NCBI RefSeq assembly: GCF_006715395.1
Contig: NZ_VFNC01000003.1
Coordinates: 1,240,001-1,304,000, forward strand
Reading direction: 5' to 3'
Origin: Streptomyces sp. SLBN-31
GTDB taxonomy: Bacteria; Actinomycetota; Actinomycetes; Streptomycetales; Streptomycetaceae
DNA length: 64,000 nucleotides
Below are positions 8,918 to 16,196 of this stretch, one piece after another. How positions within the stretch are numbered: the first letter of the stretch is position 1; each line of letters opens with the position of its first letter. The notes beneath the pieces were generated by a model. That model was not told the origin of the DNA. It made no database searches and saw only the letters and a list, made by a program, of their open reading frames with translations. The position numbers were made by a program, and so were the translations under genes.

Positions 8918-9310
8918 CTACGACGGGATCGGACGCCCGGCCGTCTCGGGCCGGGGCGGTCGCCGCAGGAGGCGTCGGTGCCCACCGCCGGACATGGCCG
9001 CCCGCGCGGGAAGAGTCCGGCGCCGCCGGCCTCCGGCGCGGTGACGGGGGGCCCGGTCACGAGGCGGGTTGGCGACGGGGGCGTGCTGTACGTCCCCGAC
9101 GCGGGGCGCGGGCACGGGCCCCGCGGCATGCGGTGACCGCCGGTCCGACGCGGCGCCTCCCGCCGCGGCGGGCGCCGGAGGCGCGGTGCGGCCCGGCGAC
9201 CGGGGGAAGAGCCAGTCCTCGAAGGCGGACATCCCCATCAACATGCCCAGCAGGACGACCGGTGTCGCGAGCGCGAGCGCGAACACGGGCCGGTCACCGG
9301 ACGCCGGCAT
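8918..9310 (-). CDS. Small membrane protein, probably degraded at the C-terminus
   Basis: The first 45 or so residues look real: PASGDRPVFALALATP, a hydrophobic helix VVLLGMLMGM, then AFEDWLFP, a pattern I associate with small Streptomyces membrane proteins. The remaining frame is Arg/Pro/Ala-rich and looks like out-of-frame or non-coding sequence, so the end at 8918 may be an artefact of frame decay. The ATG at 9310 has a GAGG four bases upstream. Function unknown. Confidence 0.35.
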   Translation of the reverse strand: MPASGDRPVFALALATPVVLLGMLMGMSAFEDWLFPRSPGRTAPPAPAAAGGAASDRRSPHAAGPVPAPRVGDVQHAPVANPPRDRAPRHRAGGRRRRTLPARAAMSGGGHRRLLRRPPRPETAGRPIPS

Positions 9311-9395
9311 CGACCTCGCGGGGACCGGGAGGTCGCCCGGCGGAGACGTCCTCCCGGCAGCACTGCCCAAAGCCGTGGTACGCGAGCGCCTTCAT
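9294..9395 (-). pseudogene. Alcohol dehydrogenase N-terminal stub
   Basis: The frame starts MKALAYHGFGQ, which is how zinc-dependent alcohol dehydrogenases of the formaldehyde/threonine dehydrogenase-like group begin. It is preceded by a GGAGAAGG ribosome site. After about 11 residues similarity fades, and the frame ends after 33 residues, where about 340 would be expected. It ends inside the small membrane-protein frame, suggesting a deletion or frameshift scar. In S. coelicolor a DevRS-like system lies near an alcohol dehydrogenase gene, which fits the DevS-like kinase downstream here; that comparison is from memory. Confidence 0.45.
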
Positions 9396-9473
9396 GACCT
9401 TCTCCCCACCCCAGGCGGAACGGCGGCACCCCGGGGCCGGCGCCGTCCGTACGGTTCCCCCTCGGGTTGCCCC

Positions 9474-9989
9474 GGCGGGGCAAGGGAAACCCGGGTGCTT
9501 GGTGCCGACGGCGGGGAGCGGGCATCCGGGCGCTCCGCGCCGACGGCGGGGGAGCGGAGAGCCGGGCACTTCGCGCCGATGGCGGGGCACGGGAAACCCG
9601 GGCGCTCCGCGCCGATGGCGGGGGCGCGGACATCCGGGGGCTTCGTGCGACATCCGGGTGCTTGGTGTCGATGGAGGGGGCGCGGAGAGCCGGGCACTTC
9701 GCGCCGATGGCGGGGCACGGGAAACCCGGGCGCTCCGCGCCGACGGCGGGGGAGCGGAAACCCGGGCACTTCGCGCCGATGGCGGGGAGCGGGCATCCGG
9801 GCACTTTGCGCCGATGGCGGGGAGCGGGCATCCGGGCGCTTCGTGCCGACGGCGGGGGCGCGGACATCCGGGCGCTTCGTGCGACATCCGGGTGCTTGGT
9901 GCCGATGGGGGGAGCGGAGAGCCGGGCACTTCGTGCCGATGGCGGGGCACGGGAAACCGGGCGCTTCGCGCCGACGGTTGGCGAGCCGG
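9474..9989. repeat. Minisatellite-like array of about 15 units of 34-36 bp
   Basis: From 9495 to 9989 I count 15 abutting units: twelve of 34-36 bases, two short ones of 20 bases and a final one of 29. A partial unit precedes them from about 9474. The common pattern is GCRCTTCGCGCCGAYGGCGG followed by a variable stretch (GGCACGGGAAACC, GAGCGGGCAT, GCGCGGACAT, GAGCGGAGAG) and CCGG. CGCC-GAT-GGCG is a small hairpin. Units abut without unique spacers, so this is not a CRISPR array. Mixed lengths would shift any reading frame. Confidence 0.9.
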
Positions 9990-10026
9990 CATGGGTGGTA
10001 TTGGGCGAGCGTAGGGAGATACGGGC

Positions 10027-11814
10027 ATGCTGGAGGCGTATGCCGGTGTGGGTGTGAAGGGCGGCGCGGTGAACGACCGAACGGGCAGAGGCGGTGACGG
10101 CTCGGCGCCCGGGCTGAGAATGGACGTACTCCTGTCCGAGCTGCAGGAGCATGTCCAGCGGGTGCGCGACAGCCGGGACCAGATGCAGACCCTGCTGGAC
10201 GCCGTCGTGGCGATCGGCAGCGACCTGGAACTCGGGGACCTGCTGCGGCGGATCGTGCAGTCCGCCGTGGAGCTGGTGGACGCCGAGTACGGCGCGCTGG
10301 GCGTGCTGGGCGAGGAAGGGCGCATCCGGCAGTTCATCACCGTGGGGATGGACGAGGAGACGATCGCGCGGATCGGGCACTACCCGGAAGGGCACGGCAT
10401 CCTCGGCCTGCTGATCCGCGAACCGCACTCGCTGCGGCTGGAGGAGCTCGGCGCCCATCCGGACGCCGTCGGATTCCCCTCGGGACACCCGCCCATGCGG
10501 ACCTTCCTCGGCGCTCCCGTGCAGGTGCGGGACAGGGTCTTCGGCAATCTGTACCTGACCGACAAGCGGGACGGACGGCAGTTCGACGCCGAGGACGAGG
10601 CGGTGCTGCGCAGCCTGGCGGCCGCCGCGGGGGTGGCCATCGACAACGCACGCCTGTACGACGAGAGCCGGCACCGCGAGCGGCAGCTGGCCGCCGGCGC
10701 CGATCTCACCCGCGCCCTGCTGTCCGGGGAGCCTCCCACGCGGATCCTGCGGTCACTGGCCGACACGGTGCGGGAGATGACCCGGGCGGATCTGGTGACG
10801 CTGGCCCTGCCGGTCGGGGACGGTGAGGAGCTGGTGGTGGAGACGGCCGCCGGGCGCAGGGCCGAGGACGTGCTGGGCCTGGCCCTGACGGCCACCTCGC
10901 TGGCGTCCAAGGTCTACGCGACCGGGCAGACCATCAGCAGCGACGGCCTCAGCGACGATCCCCGGTCCACCGGCGGCAGCGCCTCCGTCGTGCCGCTGGG
11001 ACCGGGCTTCTTCGTGCCGGTCGGAGGCAGGGAACGGGTGCGCGGGGTGCTGCAGGTCGCCAACGAACCGGGCGGCGGGCAGTTCAACGAGGCCGTGGTG
11101 GACATGGTGAAGTCCTTCGCCGACCAGGCCGCCCTGGCCCTGGAGATCGCCGAGCACCGCCGGGACGCCGAACAGCTCGCCCTGCTGGGCGACCGGGACC
11201 GCATCGCCCGTGACCTGCACGACCTCGTCATCCAGCGGCTGTTCGCCGACGCGCTCACCCTGCAGTCCGTCCTCGTCCGCGTCAGCGGCCGGCCGGAGGC
11301 CACCGAGCGGCTGCAACGGGTCGTGGACGACCTGGACGACACCATCAAGGTCATCCGCTCGACCATCTTCGGTCTCCAGCACCGGGACCGGCCCAGCCGC
11401 GGGAGCGGGCTGCGCTCCCGGCTCACCGCGCTGGTCGACGAGGCCACCACGACGCTCGGCTTCCCGCCGGCCCTGCGCATGACGGGCCTGATCGACACCG
11501 ACGTGTCCCCGTGGCACGCGGACCACCTGCTGGCCGTGCTGCGCGAGGCGCTGTCCAACGCCGCCCGGCACGCCCACGCCACCGCGGTGGAGATCGCCGT
11601 CGCGGCGGCCGAGGGAGTCCTGCGCCTGACCGTCGCCGACAACGGAGGCGGCATCGGCCCGGACGTCACCCGCAGCAGCGGCCTGACCAACATGCGCACC
11701 CGCGCCGAGGAACTGGACGGCAGCCTCGCCATCACCCCCCGCGCCCCGACCGGAACCCACGTCGAGTGGACGGTCCCCCTGAGCCCCTACCCCGGGACCC
11801 GCCCGACGAAGTGA
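10027..11814 (+). CDS. GAF-domain sensor histidine kinase, DevS/DosT-like
   Basis: A 595-residue cytoplasmic kinase. Two GAF domains occupy roughly residues 50-205 and 215-380; the first carries GHPPMRTFLGAPV and GNLYLTDKRDG, close to the DevS/DosT haem-binding GAF, and retains a histidine (SGHPPM) in the region of the haem ligand. A HisKA_3 domain follows with H398 in RIARDLHDLVIQRLFA, then an HATPase with NAARHA and GIGPDV-type motifs. The ATG has a GGGAG site 7-8 bases upstream and begins 37 bases after the repeat array. No response regulator is adjacent. Oxygen or redox sensing is inferred. Confidence 0.85.
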   Translation: MLEAYAGVGVKGGAVNDRTGRGGDGSAPGLRMDVLLSELQEHVQRVRDSRDQMQTLLDAVVAIGSDLELGDLLRRIVQSAVELVDAEYGALGVLGEEGRIRQFITVGMDEETIARIGHYPEGHGILGLLIREPHSLRLEELGAHPDAVGFPSGHPPMRTFLGAPVQVRDRVFGNLYLTDKRDGRQFDAEDEAVLRSLAAAAGVAIDNARLYDESRHRERQLAAGADLTRALLSGEPPTRILRSLADTVREMTRADLVTLALPVGDGEELVVETAAGRRAEDVLGLALTATSLASKVYATGQTISSDGLSDDPRSTGGSASVVPLGPGFFVPVGGRERVRGVLQVANEPGGGQFNEAVVDMVKSFADQAALALEIAEHRRDAEQLALLGDRDRIARDLHDLVIQRLFADALTLQSVLVRVSGRPEATERLQRVVDDLDDTIKVIRSTIFGLQHRDRPSRGSGLRSRLTALVDEATTTLGFPPALRMTGLIDTDVSPWHADHLLAVLREALSNAARHAHATAVEIAVAAAEGVLRLTVADNGGGIGPDVTRSSGLTNMRTRAEELDGSLAITPRAPTGTHVEWTVPLSPYPGTRPTK

Positions 11815-11840
11815 TCAAGAAGGGGTCGACCAGGGAGGGC

Positions 11841-11916
11841 TCAGGGCCACACCAGGCAGTACGGCTGGTGCCCCGCCTCGTGCAAGCGGTGGCTGAAGTC
11901 CTGCCACTCGTGCAGC
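11841..11916 (-). pseudogene. Orphan 3' end of the conserved gene at 25495-26133 (att-like)
   Basis: Read on the minus strand this encodes LHEWQDFSHRLHEAGHQPYC then LVWP and a TGA stop. These are exactly the last 24 residues of the gene ending at 25495. Identity ends right after the leading Leu codon. The terminal 46 or so bases carry mostly synonymous changes between copies, while a 27-base block (11890-11916 versus 25544-25570) is perfect. That is expected when an element integrates into a coding 3' end and supplies a replacement tail. Confidence 0.8.
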
Positions 11917-11965
11917 GATTGGGGGGCGGGAGGGCGCTGACCTGGGATTTGTCCGTGGAATGCGA

Positions 11966-12008
11966 GTTGACCCGGGAAAACTCCTCTCGGTGGTTCTCGC
12001 GGGTCAAC
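11966..12008. repeat. 16-bp imperfect inverted repeat
   Basis: GTTGACCCGGGAAAAC (11966-11981) and GTTCTCGCGGGTCAAC (11993-12008) are inverted with 14 of 16 matches around an 11-base spacer. It could be a terminator-like fold or a protein-binding dyad. Its place between the orphan gene end and the direct repeats favours a link with the recombination site. Confidence 0.6.
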
Positions 12009-12024
12009 GCCGCTTCCCAGGCTC

Positions 12025-12044
12025 ATGTGCCCTGAATGTGCCCT
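12025..12044. repeat. Two ATGTGCCCT direct repeats, one helical turn apart
   Basis: ATGTGCCCT occurs at 12025-12033 and again at 12036-12044, an 11-base period. An inverted GGCACAT lies at 25439-25445, just outside the other duplicated gene end. Phased short repeats near a core site are typical of tyrosine-recombinase arm sites, but none is proven here. Confidence 0.4.
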
Positions 12045-12147
12045 CGCGGCCTCTCAGTATTTCCTGGCGCTGTCATGCGCGGTCGTAGGCGCAGTCGCCG
12101 ACGGGGGCCGGGGCGCGAGGTACCGGCCTCCGCATACGCCCCCATGC

Positions 12148-13191
12148 TCACGACCCGTCAGCTGCCGCCGCCTGTCGCCCGATGGTGCTGGCTCGTGGAA
12201 TCAGCCGGTGCGGCGCCCGGATCTCCATGCCCGGGACGGGGGTCGAGCTGCCGATCCGCTTGAGCAGTCGTTCCACCGCCGTCTCCGCGATCACCTTCTT
12301 GTCCGGGGAGACCGTGGTGACGGACGGATTGGAGTAGCGGCCGTCCTCGATGTCGTCGTAACCGACGACGGCGACGTCCTCGGGGACGCGCAGTCCACGG
12401 GAGGCCAGGGTGTGCAGAGCACCCAGGGCGACCAGGTCGCTGTAGCAGAAGACCGCGTCGGGCGGTTCCTCCAGGTCGAGCAGGTGGGCCATGGCCGTCG
12501 CGCCGTCGGCGCGGTTGAAGCGTGGGGTGGAGACGACGAGTTCCTCGCGGACGGGCAGACCGGCCCGCTCGTGGGCCAACCAGTAGCCCCGGGTGCGCAG
12601 TTGGGCCGCCTCGCCGGTGCGGTAGGGCTGGTCGCCGATCGCGGCGACATGGCGCCGGCCGAGGCCGAGCAGATGCTCGGTCGCCTCCAGCGAGGCGGCG
12701 ACGTCGTCGATGCCGATGTGGTCGAAGCTGCCGTCGCTGACCCGCTCTCCGAGCACGACGAGAGGCAGGCTCGGGTCGCGTTCGGTCAGGTCGGACTGGG
12801 CGAGGCCGAGCGGGCTGAAGATGACGCCGTCGAAGAGCAGGTGCTGGGAGCCGCGGCTGAGGAAAAGCTTCTCGTGCTCGGCGTCGCCGTCCGTCTGGTC
12901 GATCAGGACGTTGTAGCCCTGGACCCGGGCCGCACGGATGATGCCCTGCAGCAGTTCGGCGAAGTACGGGGTGTCCAGGTACGGCACCACCACCGCGATC
13001 TGACCCGAGCGGCCTGCGGCGAGGTTGCGGGCCAGAACGTTGGGCCGGTAGCCGAGCTTGTCCACGGCTTGCTGAACCCGGAGACGGGTGGCCTCGGCGA
13101 CGGGCGCGTAGCCGTTGACCACGTTGGACACGGTCCGGCTGGAGACGCCGGCGAGCTCCGCGACGTCGCGGAGTGTGACGCCCTTTGCCAT
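12148..13191 (-). CDS. LacI-family repressor, probable arabinose regulator
   Basis: A 347-residue repressor with the LacI helix-turn-helix at the N-terminus (TLRDVAELAGVSSRTVSNVV, residues 6-25) and hinge region LGYRPNVLARNLA. A periplasmic-binding-protein-like effector domain follows. It is divergent from the sugar importer and overlooks three AGCGCT-core sites in the intervening 570 bases, the classic arrangement for local control and autoregulation. Arabinose or an arabino-oligosaccharide is the inferred inducer from context. Confidence 0.9.
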   Translation of the reverse strand: MAKGVTLRDVAELAGVSSRTVSNVVNGYAPVAEATRLRVQQAVDKLGYRPNVLARNLAAGRSGQIAVVVPYLDTPYFAELLQGIIRAARVQGYNVLIDQTDGDAEHEKLFLSRGSQHLLFDGVIFSPLGLAQSDLTERDPSLPLVVLGERVSDGSFDHIGIDDVAASLEATEHLLGLGRRHVAAIGDQPYRTGEAAQLRTRGYWLAHERAGLPVREELVVSTPRFNRADGATAMAHLLDLEEPPDAVFCYSDLVALGALHTLASRGLRVPEDVAVVGYDDIEDGRYSNPSVTTVSPDKKVIAETAVERLLKRIGSSTPVPGMEIRAPHRLIPRASTIGRQAAAADGS

Positions 13192-13216
13192 ATGCCACCT
13201 TCATCCCGGATGTCGG

Positions 13217-13230
13217 TTTCAGCGCTGAAA
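13217..13230. promoter_or_regulatory. LacI-type operator O1
   Basis: TTTCAGCGCTGAAA is a perfect 14-base palindrome 26 bases upstream of the repressor start codon. The central CG and dyad symmetry match LacI-family operators. It probably mediates autoregulation. Confidence 0.75.
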
Positions 13231-13290
13231 TTTTCCTCCAAGAGGTCCCCTGTGCCTCTTGCAGCGCGGCAACTTCTCGGTTAACACTTT

Positions 13291-13302
13291 TGCAGCGCTG
13301 CA
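13291..13302. promoter_or_regulatory. LacI-type operator O2
   Basis: TGCAGCGCTGCA is a perfect 12-base palindrome sharing the CAGCGCTG core with O1, 70 bases away from it. Two such sites flanking a divergent promoter region fit cooperative repression. Confidence 0.7.
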
Positions 13303-13616
13303 GAGCGTAGCAGAAGGGCTTGGTCCGGTCGGATCAAGTACCCAGGGTCCGTGACGTCGCCGCGCCACGGACCGGATCCCCGAGAGCGATCACGGGGATG
13401 AACAGTAGGAGCCGCAGTGGGACCAGCAACCTCTCACGGGCCGGGAGCCGCACCCGTCCTGACCGGGCATCACTCTTTACTCACCGCGGTCTGAGCCGTT
13501 GCCCGGCGCGCCCGCCGCGCTGATCACCGAGCCGTCTCCCCCTCACCGACGTCACGCACCCACCCTCCCGCGTCGACCGACGTCCGCCCGCCGGCATCCG
13601 TAGGCGGGTAACTCTC

Positions 13617-13626
13617 TGAGCGCTTT
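13617..13626. promoter_or_regulatory. LacI-type operator half-conserved O3
   Basis: TGAGCGCTTT repeats the AGCGCT core (13619-13624) 139 bases upstream of the binding-protein start. It is less symmetrical than the other two sites but is best placed to control the importer transcript. Confidence 0.5.
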
Positions 13627-13762
13627 GCGCCCGAAGCGCCTGCCCTTCACCCGAGCTCACCGCCTTCACGCCGGTCCTCCGCGTGCCCGGCGCGCCTCCT
13701 TGCACCTCCCGCACCTCCCGTCCTCCGTCCTGCCCTCGGGCACCACACCCAGGAGATCGCTC

Positions 13763-15115
13763 ATGTCGTCCAGCAGAAAGCCCCAGCTCCGTTCCGTCTG
13801 TCGAACAGCGTTCGCAGCGACCTCCGCCGCCCTCGCCGGCGTGCTCCTCGCGGCCTGCGGCGGCGGTGGCGGCAGCTCCACCGGTACGCAGAGCGGCCCC
13901 GTGCACATCAAGGTGTGGGCCTGGTACCCGCAGTTCAAGCAGGTCGTGGCCCAGTTCAACAAGACCCACAAGGACGTCCAGGTCGACTGGGTGCAGGCCG
14001 GCGTCGGCCAGGACGAGTACACCAAGCTGAAGACCGCGCTGAAGGCCGGCCAGGGCGCCCCGGACGTCGTCATGCTGGAGTTCCAGGAGCTGCCGACCAT
14101 CCAGCTCACCAAGGGCCTGCTCGACATGGGCAAGTACGGCGCCAACGCCGACAAGGGCAACTACGTGTCCTGGGCCTGGAACCAGGCCTCCGACGGCGAC
14201 CACGTCTACGCCATCCCGGTCGACGGCGGCCCGATGGCGATGATGTACCGGGCCGACCTCTTCAAGAAGTACAACCTGAAGGTGCCGACCACCTGGGCGG
14301 AGTACAAGGAGGAGGCGGCCAAGCTGCACAAGGCCGACCCCAGCGCCTACATGACCGACTTCGGCAGCGACGAGACGGCCGCCGGCTGGCGCCAGGGCCT
14401 GATGTGGCAGGCCGGCTCCCGCCCCTACAAGTACTCGGCGAGCAAGCTGCCGAACATCGGGGTGAAGCTCAACGACGACAACGCCAAGAAGGTGTACGAC
14501 TACTGGGGCGACCTGGTCAAGAACAAGCTGGTCGACACCGCCTCGTACGCCACCACCGACTTCTACAACGGACTCGGCACCGGCAAGTACGCCACCTACA
14601 TCGCGGCCGGCTGGGGCCCGGGCTACCTCTCCAGCGTCGCCGCGAAGACCTCCGGCAAGTGGCGCGTCGCCCCGCTGCCGCAGTGGACGGCGGGTGCGGG
14701 CGCCCAGGGCGACTGGGGCGGTTCGAGCTTCTCGGTGACCTCGCAGACCAAGCACCCCAAGGAGGCCACGGAGGTCGCCCGGGAGCTGTTCGGCACCTCC
14801 GAGGCAGCCTGGAAGATCGGCATCGACCAGGCCTACCTCTTCCCGCTGTCCAACCCGATCCTCAACGGGGCGTACTTCAAGTCCAAGAAGTACGACTTCT
14901 TCGGCGGCCAGCAGATCAACTCGGTGTTCGTGCCCGCCGCGAACGGCATCTCGACCTTCGACTGGAGCCCGTTCCAGGACTACGCCTACAACACCGACAC
15001 CAGTGAGGTGGGCAAGGCCCTCCAGGGCCAGACCGCCTGGTCGTCCGTCAACGACAACGTCCAGCAGCAGGTGACCTCCTACGCGGGCAAGCAGGGATTC
15101 AAGGTCAGCAAGTAA
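13763..15115 (+). CDS. ABC transporter sugar-binding lipoprotein (arabinose cluster)
   Basis: A 450-residue extracellular solute-binding protein of family 1. The signal peptide ends in lipobox LAAC with lipidated C32, followed by a Gly/Ser linker. The mature domain contains VHIKVWAWYPQFKQVVAQFN and DVVMLEFQELP, typical for sugar-binding subunits. The ATG is supported by AGGAG 8 bases upstream. It is first in an operon with two permeases and two arabinan-degrading enzymes, so arabinose or arabino-oligosaccharide binding is inferred. Confidence 0.9.
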   Translation: MSSSRKPQLRSVCRTAFAATSAALAGVLLAACGGGGGSSTGTQSGPVHIKVWAWYPQFKQVVAQFNKTHKDVQVDWVQAGVGQDEYTKLKTALKAGQGAPDVVMLEFQELPTIQLTKGLLDMGKYGANADKGNYVSWAWNQASDGDHVYAIPVDGGPMAMMYRADLFKKYNLKVPTTWAEYKEEAAKLHKADPSAYMTDFGSDETAAGWRQGLMWQAGSRPYKYSASKLPNIGVKLNDDNAKKVYDYWGDLVKNKLVDTASYATTDFYNGLGTGKYATYIAAGWGPGYLSSVAAKTSGKWRVAPLPQWTAGAGAQGDWGGSSFSVTSQTKHPKEATEVARELFGTSEAAWKIGIDQAYLFPLSNPILNGAYFKSKKYDFFGGQQINSVFVPAANGISTFDWSPFQDYAYNTDTSEVGKALQGQTAWSSVNDNVQQQVTSYAGKQGFKVSK

Positions 15116-15212
15116 CCGGCCCGAGTCCCGACTCCCCACCGCCCCCGTCGGCGCGCCCGCGCCCGACAGCTCCGCCGCCGGCGGGGGCCCGCACCACGCG
15201 CAAGGAGAAGTG

Positions 15213-16196
15213 ATGAGCCTGCTCCGACAGCAGGGATCCACCGCGACGGCACCGCCAAGTGCCGTCCCCGCGAGGGGACTTCGCACTCCCGTGGCGGGCC
15301 GGCGCCCCGGCGGGCTGTCCGCCCGCACCCGGCACAAGGGCATGGGCCTGCTGCTGGTCAGCCCGTTCCTCCTGCTCTTCCTGGCCTTCCTGGTGGCCCC
15401 GCTGTGCTACGCCTTCTGGCTCAGCCTGAGGACCGCCACCCTGGTCGGCGGCGACCACTTCAGCTGGTTCGCCAACTACCAGCAGACCTTCACCGACCCG
15501 AAGTTCCTGGCCGGCGTGCGCAGAGTCGTCGTCTTCGGTGTGGTGCAGATCCCGCTGATGCTCGGCCTCGCCCTGCTGGGCGCGCTGATCATCGACGAGG
15601 TCACCAGCAAGCTCGCCAAGGTCTTCCGGATGACCCTGTTCATGCCGTACGCCGTTCCCGCGGTGATCGGCGCCCTGATGTGGGGCTTCCTCTACAGCCC
15701 GACCTTCGGCCCGGTGAACTCGATCAGTAACTCGCTCGGCCTCGGCAAGGTCGACCTGCTGTCGCACGGTCTGATGCTGACCTCGCTCGGCAACATCGTG
15801 ACCTGGCAGTGGACCGGCTACAACATGATCGTCCTGTACGCCGCCCTGCAGGGCCTGCCCCGCGAGGTCTACGAGGCGGCGAAGCTCGACGGCGCCGGCC
15901 AGGTGCAGACGGCCCTGCGCATCAAGATCCCGATGATCTCCTCGGCGATGGTGCTCGCGCTGATGTTCACCATCATCGGCACCCTGCAGTTCTTCACGGA
16001 GCCGCGGGTCCTGGAGCACAGCGCCTCCTCGGTGATCACACCGGACTACACGCCGAACCTGTACGCCTACAACCTGGCGTTCCAGTACTCGGAGTTCAAC
16101 TACTCCGCCGCCATCTCCTTCTCCCTCGGAGCGGTGGTCTTCATCGGCTCCTACTTCTTCCTGTTCGCCACGCGCAAGAGGAGCGGACTGAAGTGA
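15213..16196 (+). CDS. Sugar ABC transporter permease 1 (MalF-like)
   Basis: A 327-residue membrane protein of the carbohydrate-uptake 1 family with six or so predicted helices and the cytoplasmic EAA loop YEAAKLDGAGQVQTALRIK, which contacts the ATPase. AAGGAG precedes the ATG at 15213; a GTG directly before it is less well spaced. The stop overlaps the next permease start (GTGA), indicating coupled translation. Confidence 0.9.
   Translation: MSLLRQQGSTATAPPSAVPARGLRTPVAGRRPGGLSARTRHKGMGLLLVSPFLLLFLAFLVAPLCYAFWLSLRTATLVGGDHFSWFANYQQTFTDPKFLAGVRRVVVFGVVQIPLMLGLALLGALIIDEVTSKLAKVFRMTLFMPYAVPAVIGALMWGFLYSPTFGPVNSISNSLGLGKVDLLSHGLMLTSLGNIVTWQWTGYNMIVLYAALQGLPREVYEAAKLDGAGQVQTALRIKIPMISSAMVLALMFTIIGTLQFFTEPRVLEHSASSVITPDYTPNLYAYNLAFQYSEFNYSAAISFSLGAVVFIGSYFFLFATRKRSGLK

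Larger units (their letters stand above)
8753..9473. other. Gene-poor stretch with degraded sequence
   Basis: About 720 bases between the SHOCT gene and the tandem array. All frames are long and open because stop codons are rare at this GC content. The only recognisable content is on the minus strand: a dehydrogenase N-terminus (9395 downward) and a short membrane segment (9310 downward), described separately. Confidence 0.6.
11815..12147. other. Left boundary of the arabinose island
   Basis: 333 bases without an intact gene. From left to right: a duplicated 3' end of the gene at 25495-26133 (11841-11916), a 16-base imperfect inverted repeat (11966-12008), and two ATGTGCCCT direct repeats (12025-12033 and 12036-12044). 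Together these look like the debris of a recombination site. Confidence 0.55.
13192..13762. other. Divergent regulatory region between repressor and sugar importer
   Basis: 570 bases with no convincing gene. It contains three AGCGCT-core sites: a perfect 14-base palindrome near the repressor start, a perfect 12-base palindrome about 70 bases further, and a third core upstream of the binding-protein gene. The stretch from 13320 to 13610 shows no feature I can support. Confidence 0.6.

Noticed and set aside
9474..9989. CRISPR array
   Set aside because: Units abut, have variable lengths of 20-36 bases and no unique spacers, and no cas genes are present.
9069..10097. Long open frames through the repeat array as repeat proteins
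   Set aside because: All three plus-strand frames and several minus-strand frames are open because stops are rare. Mixed 34, 35 and 36-base units break the peptide period in every frame, so coding is not supported.
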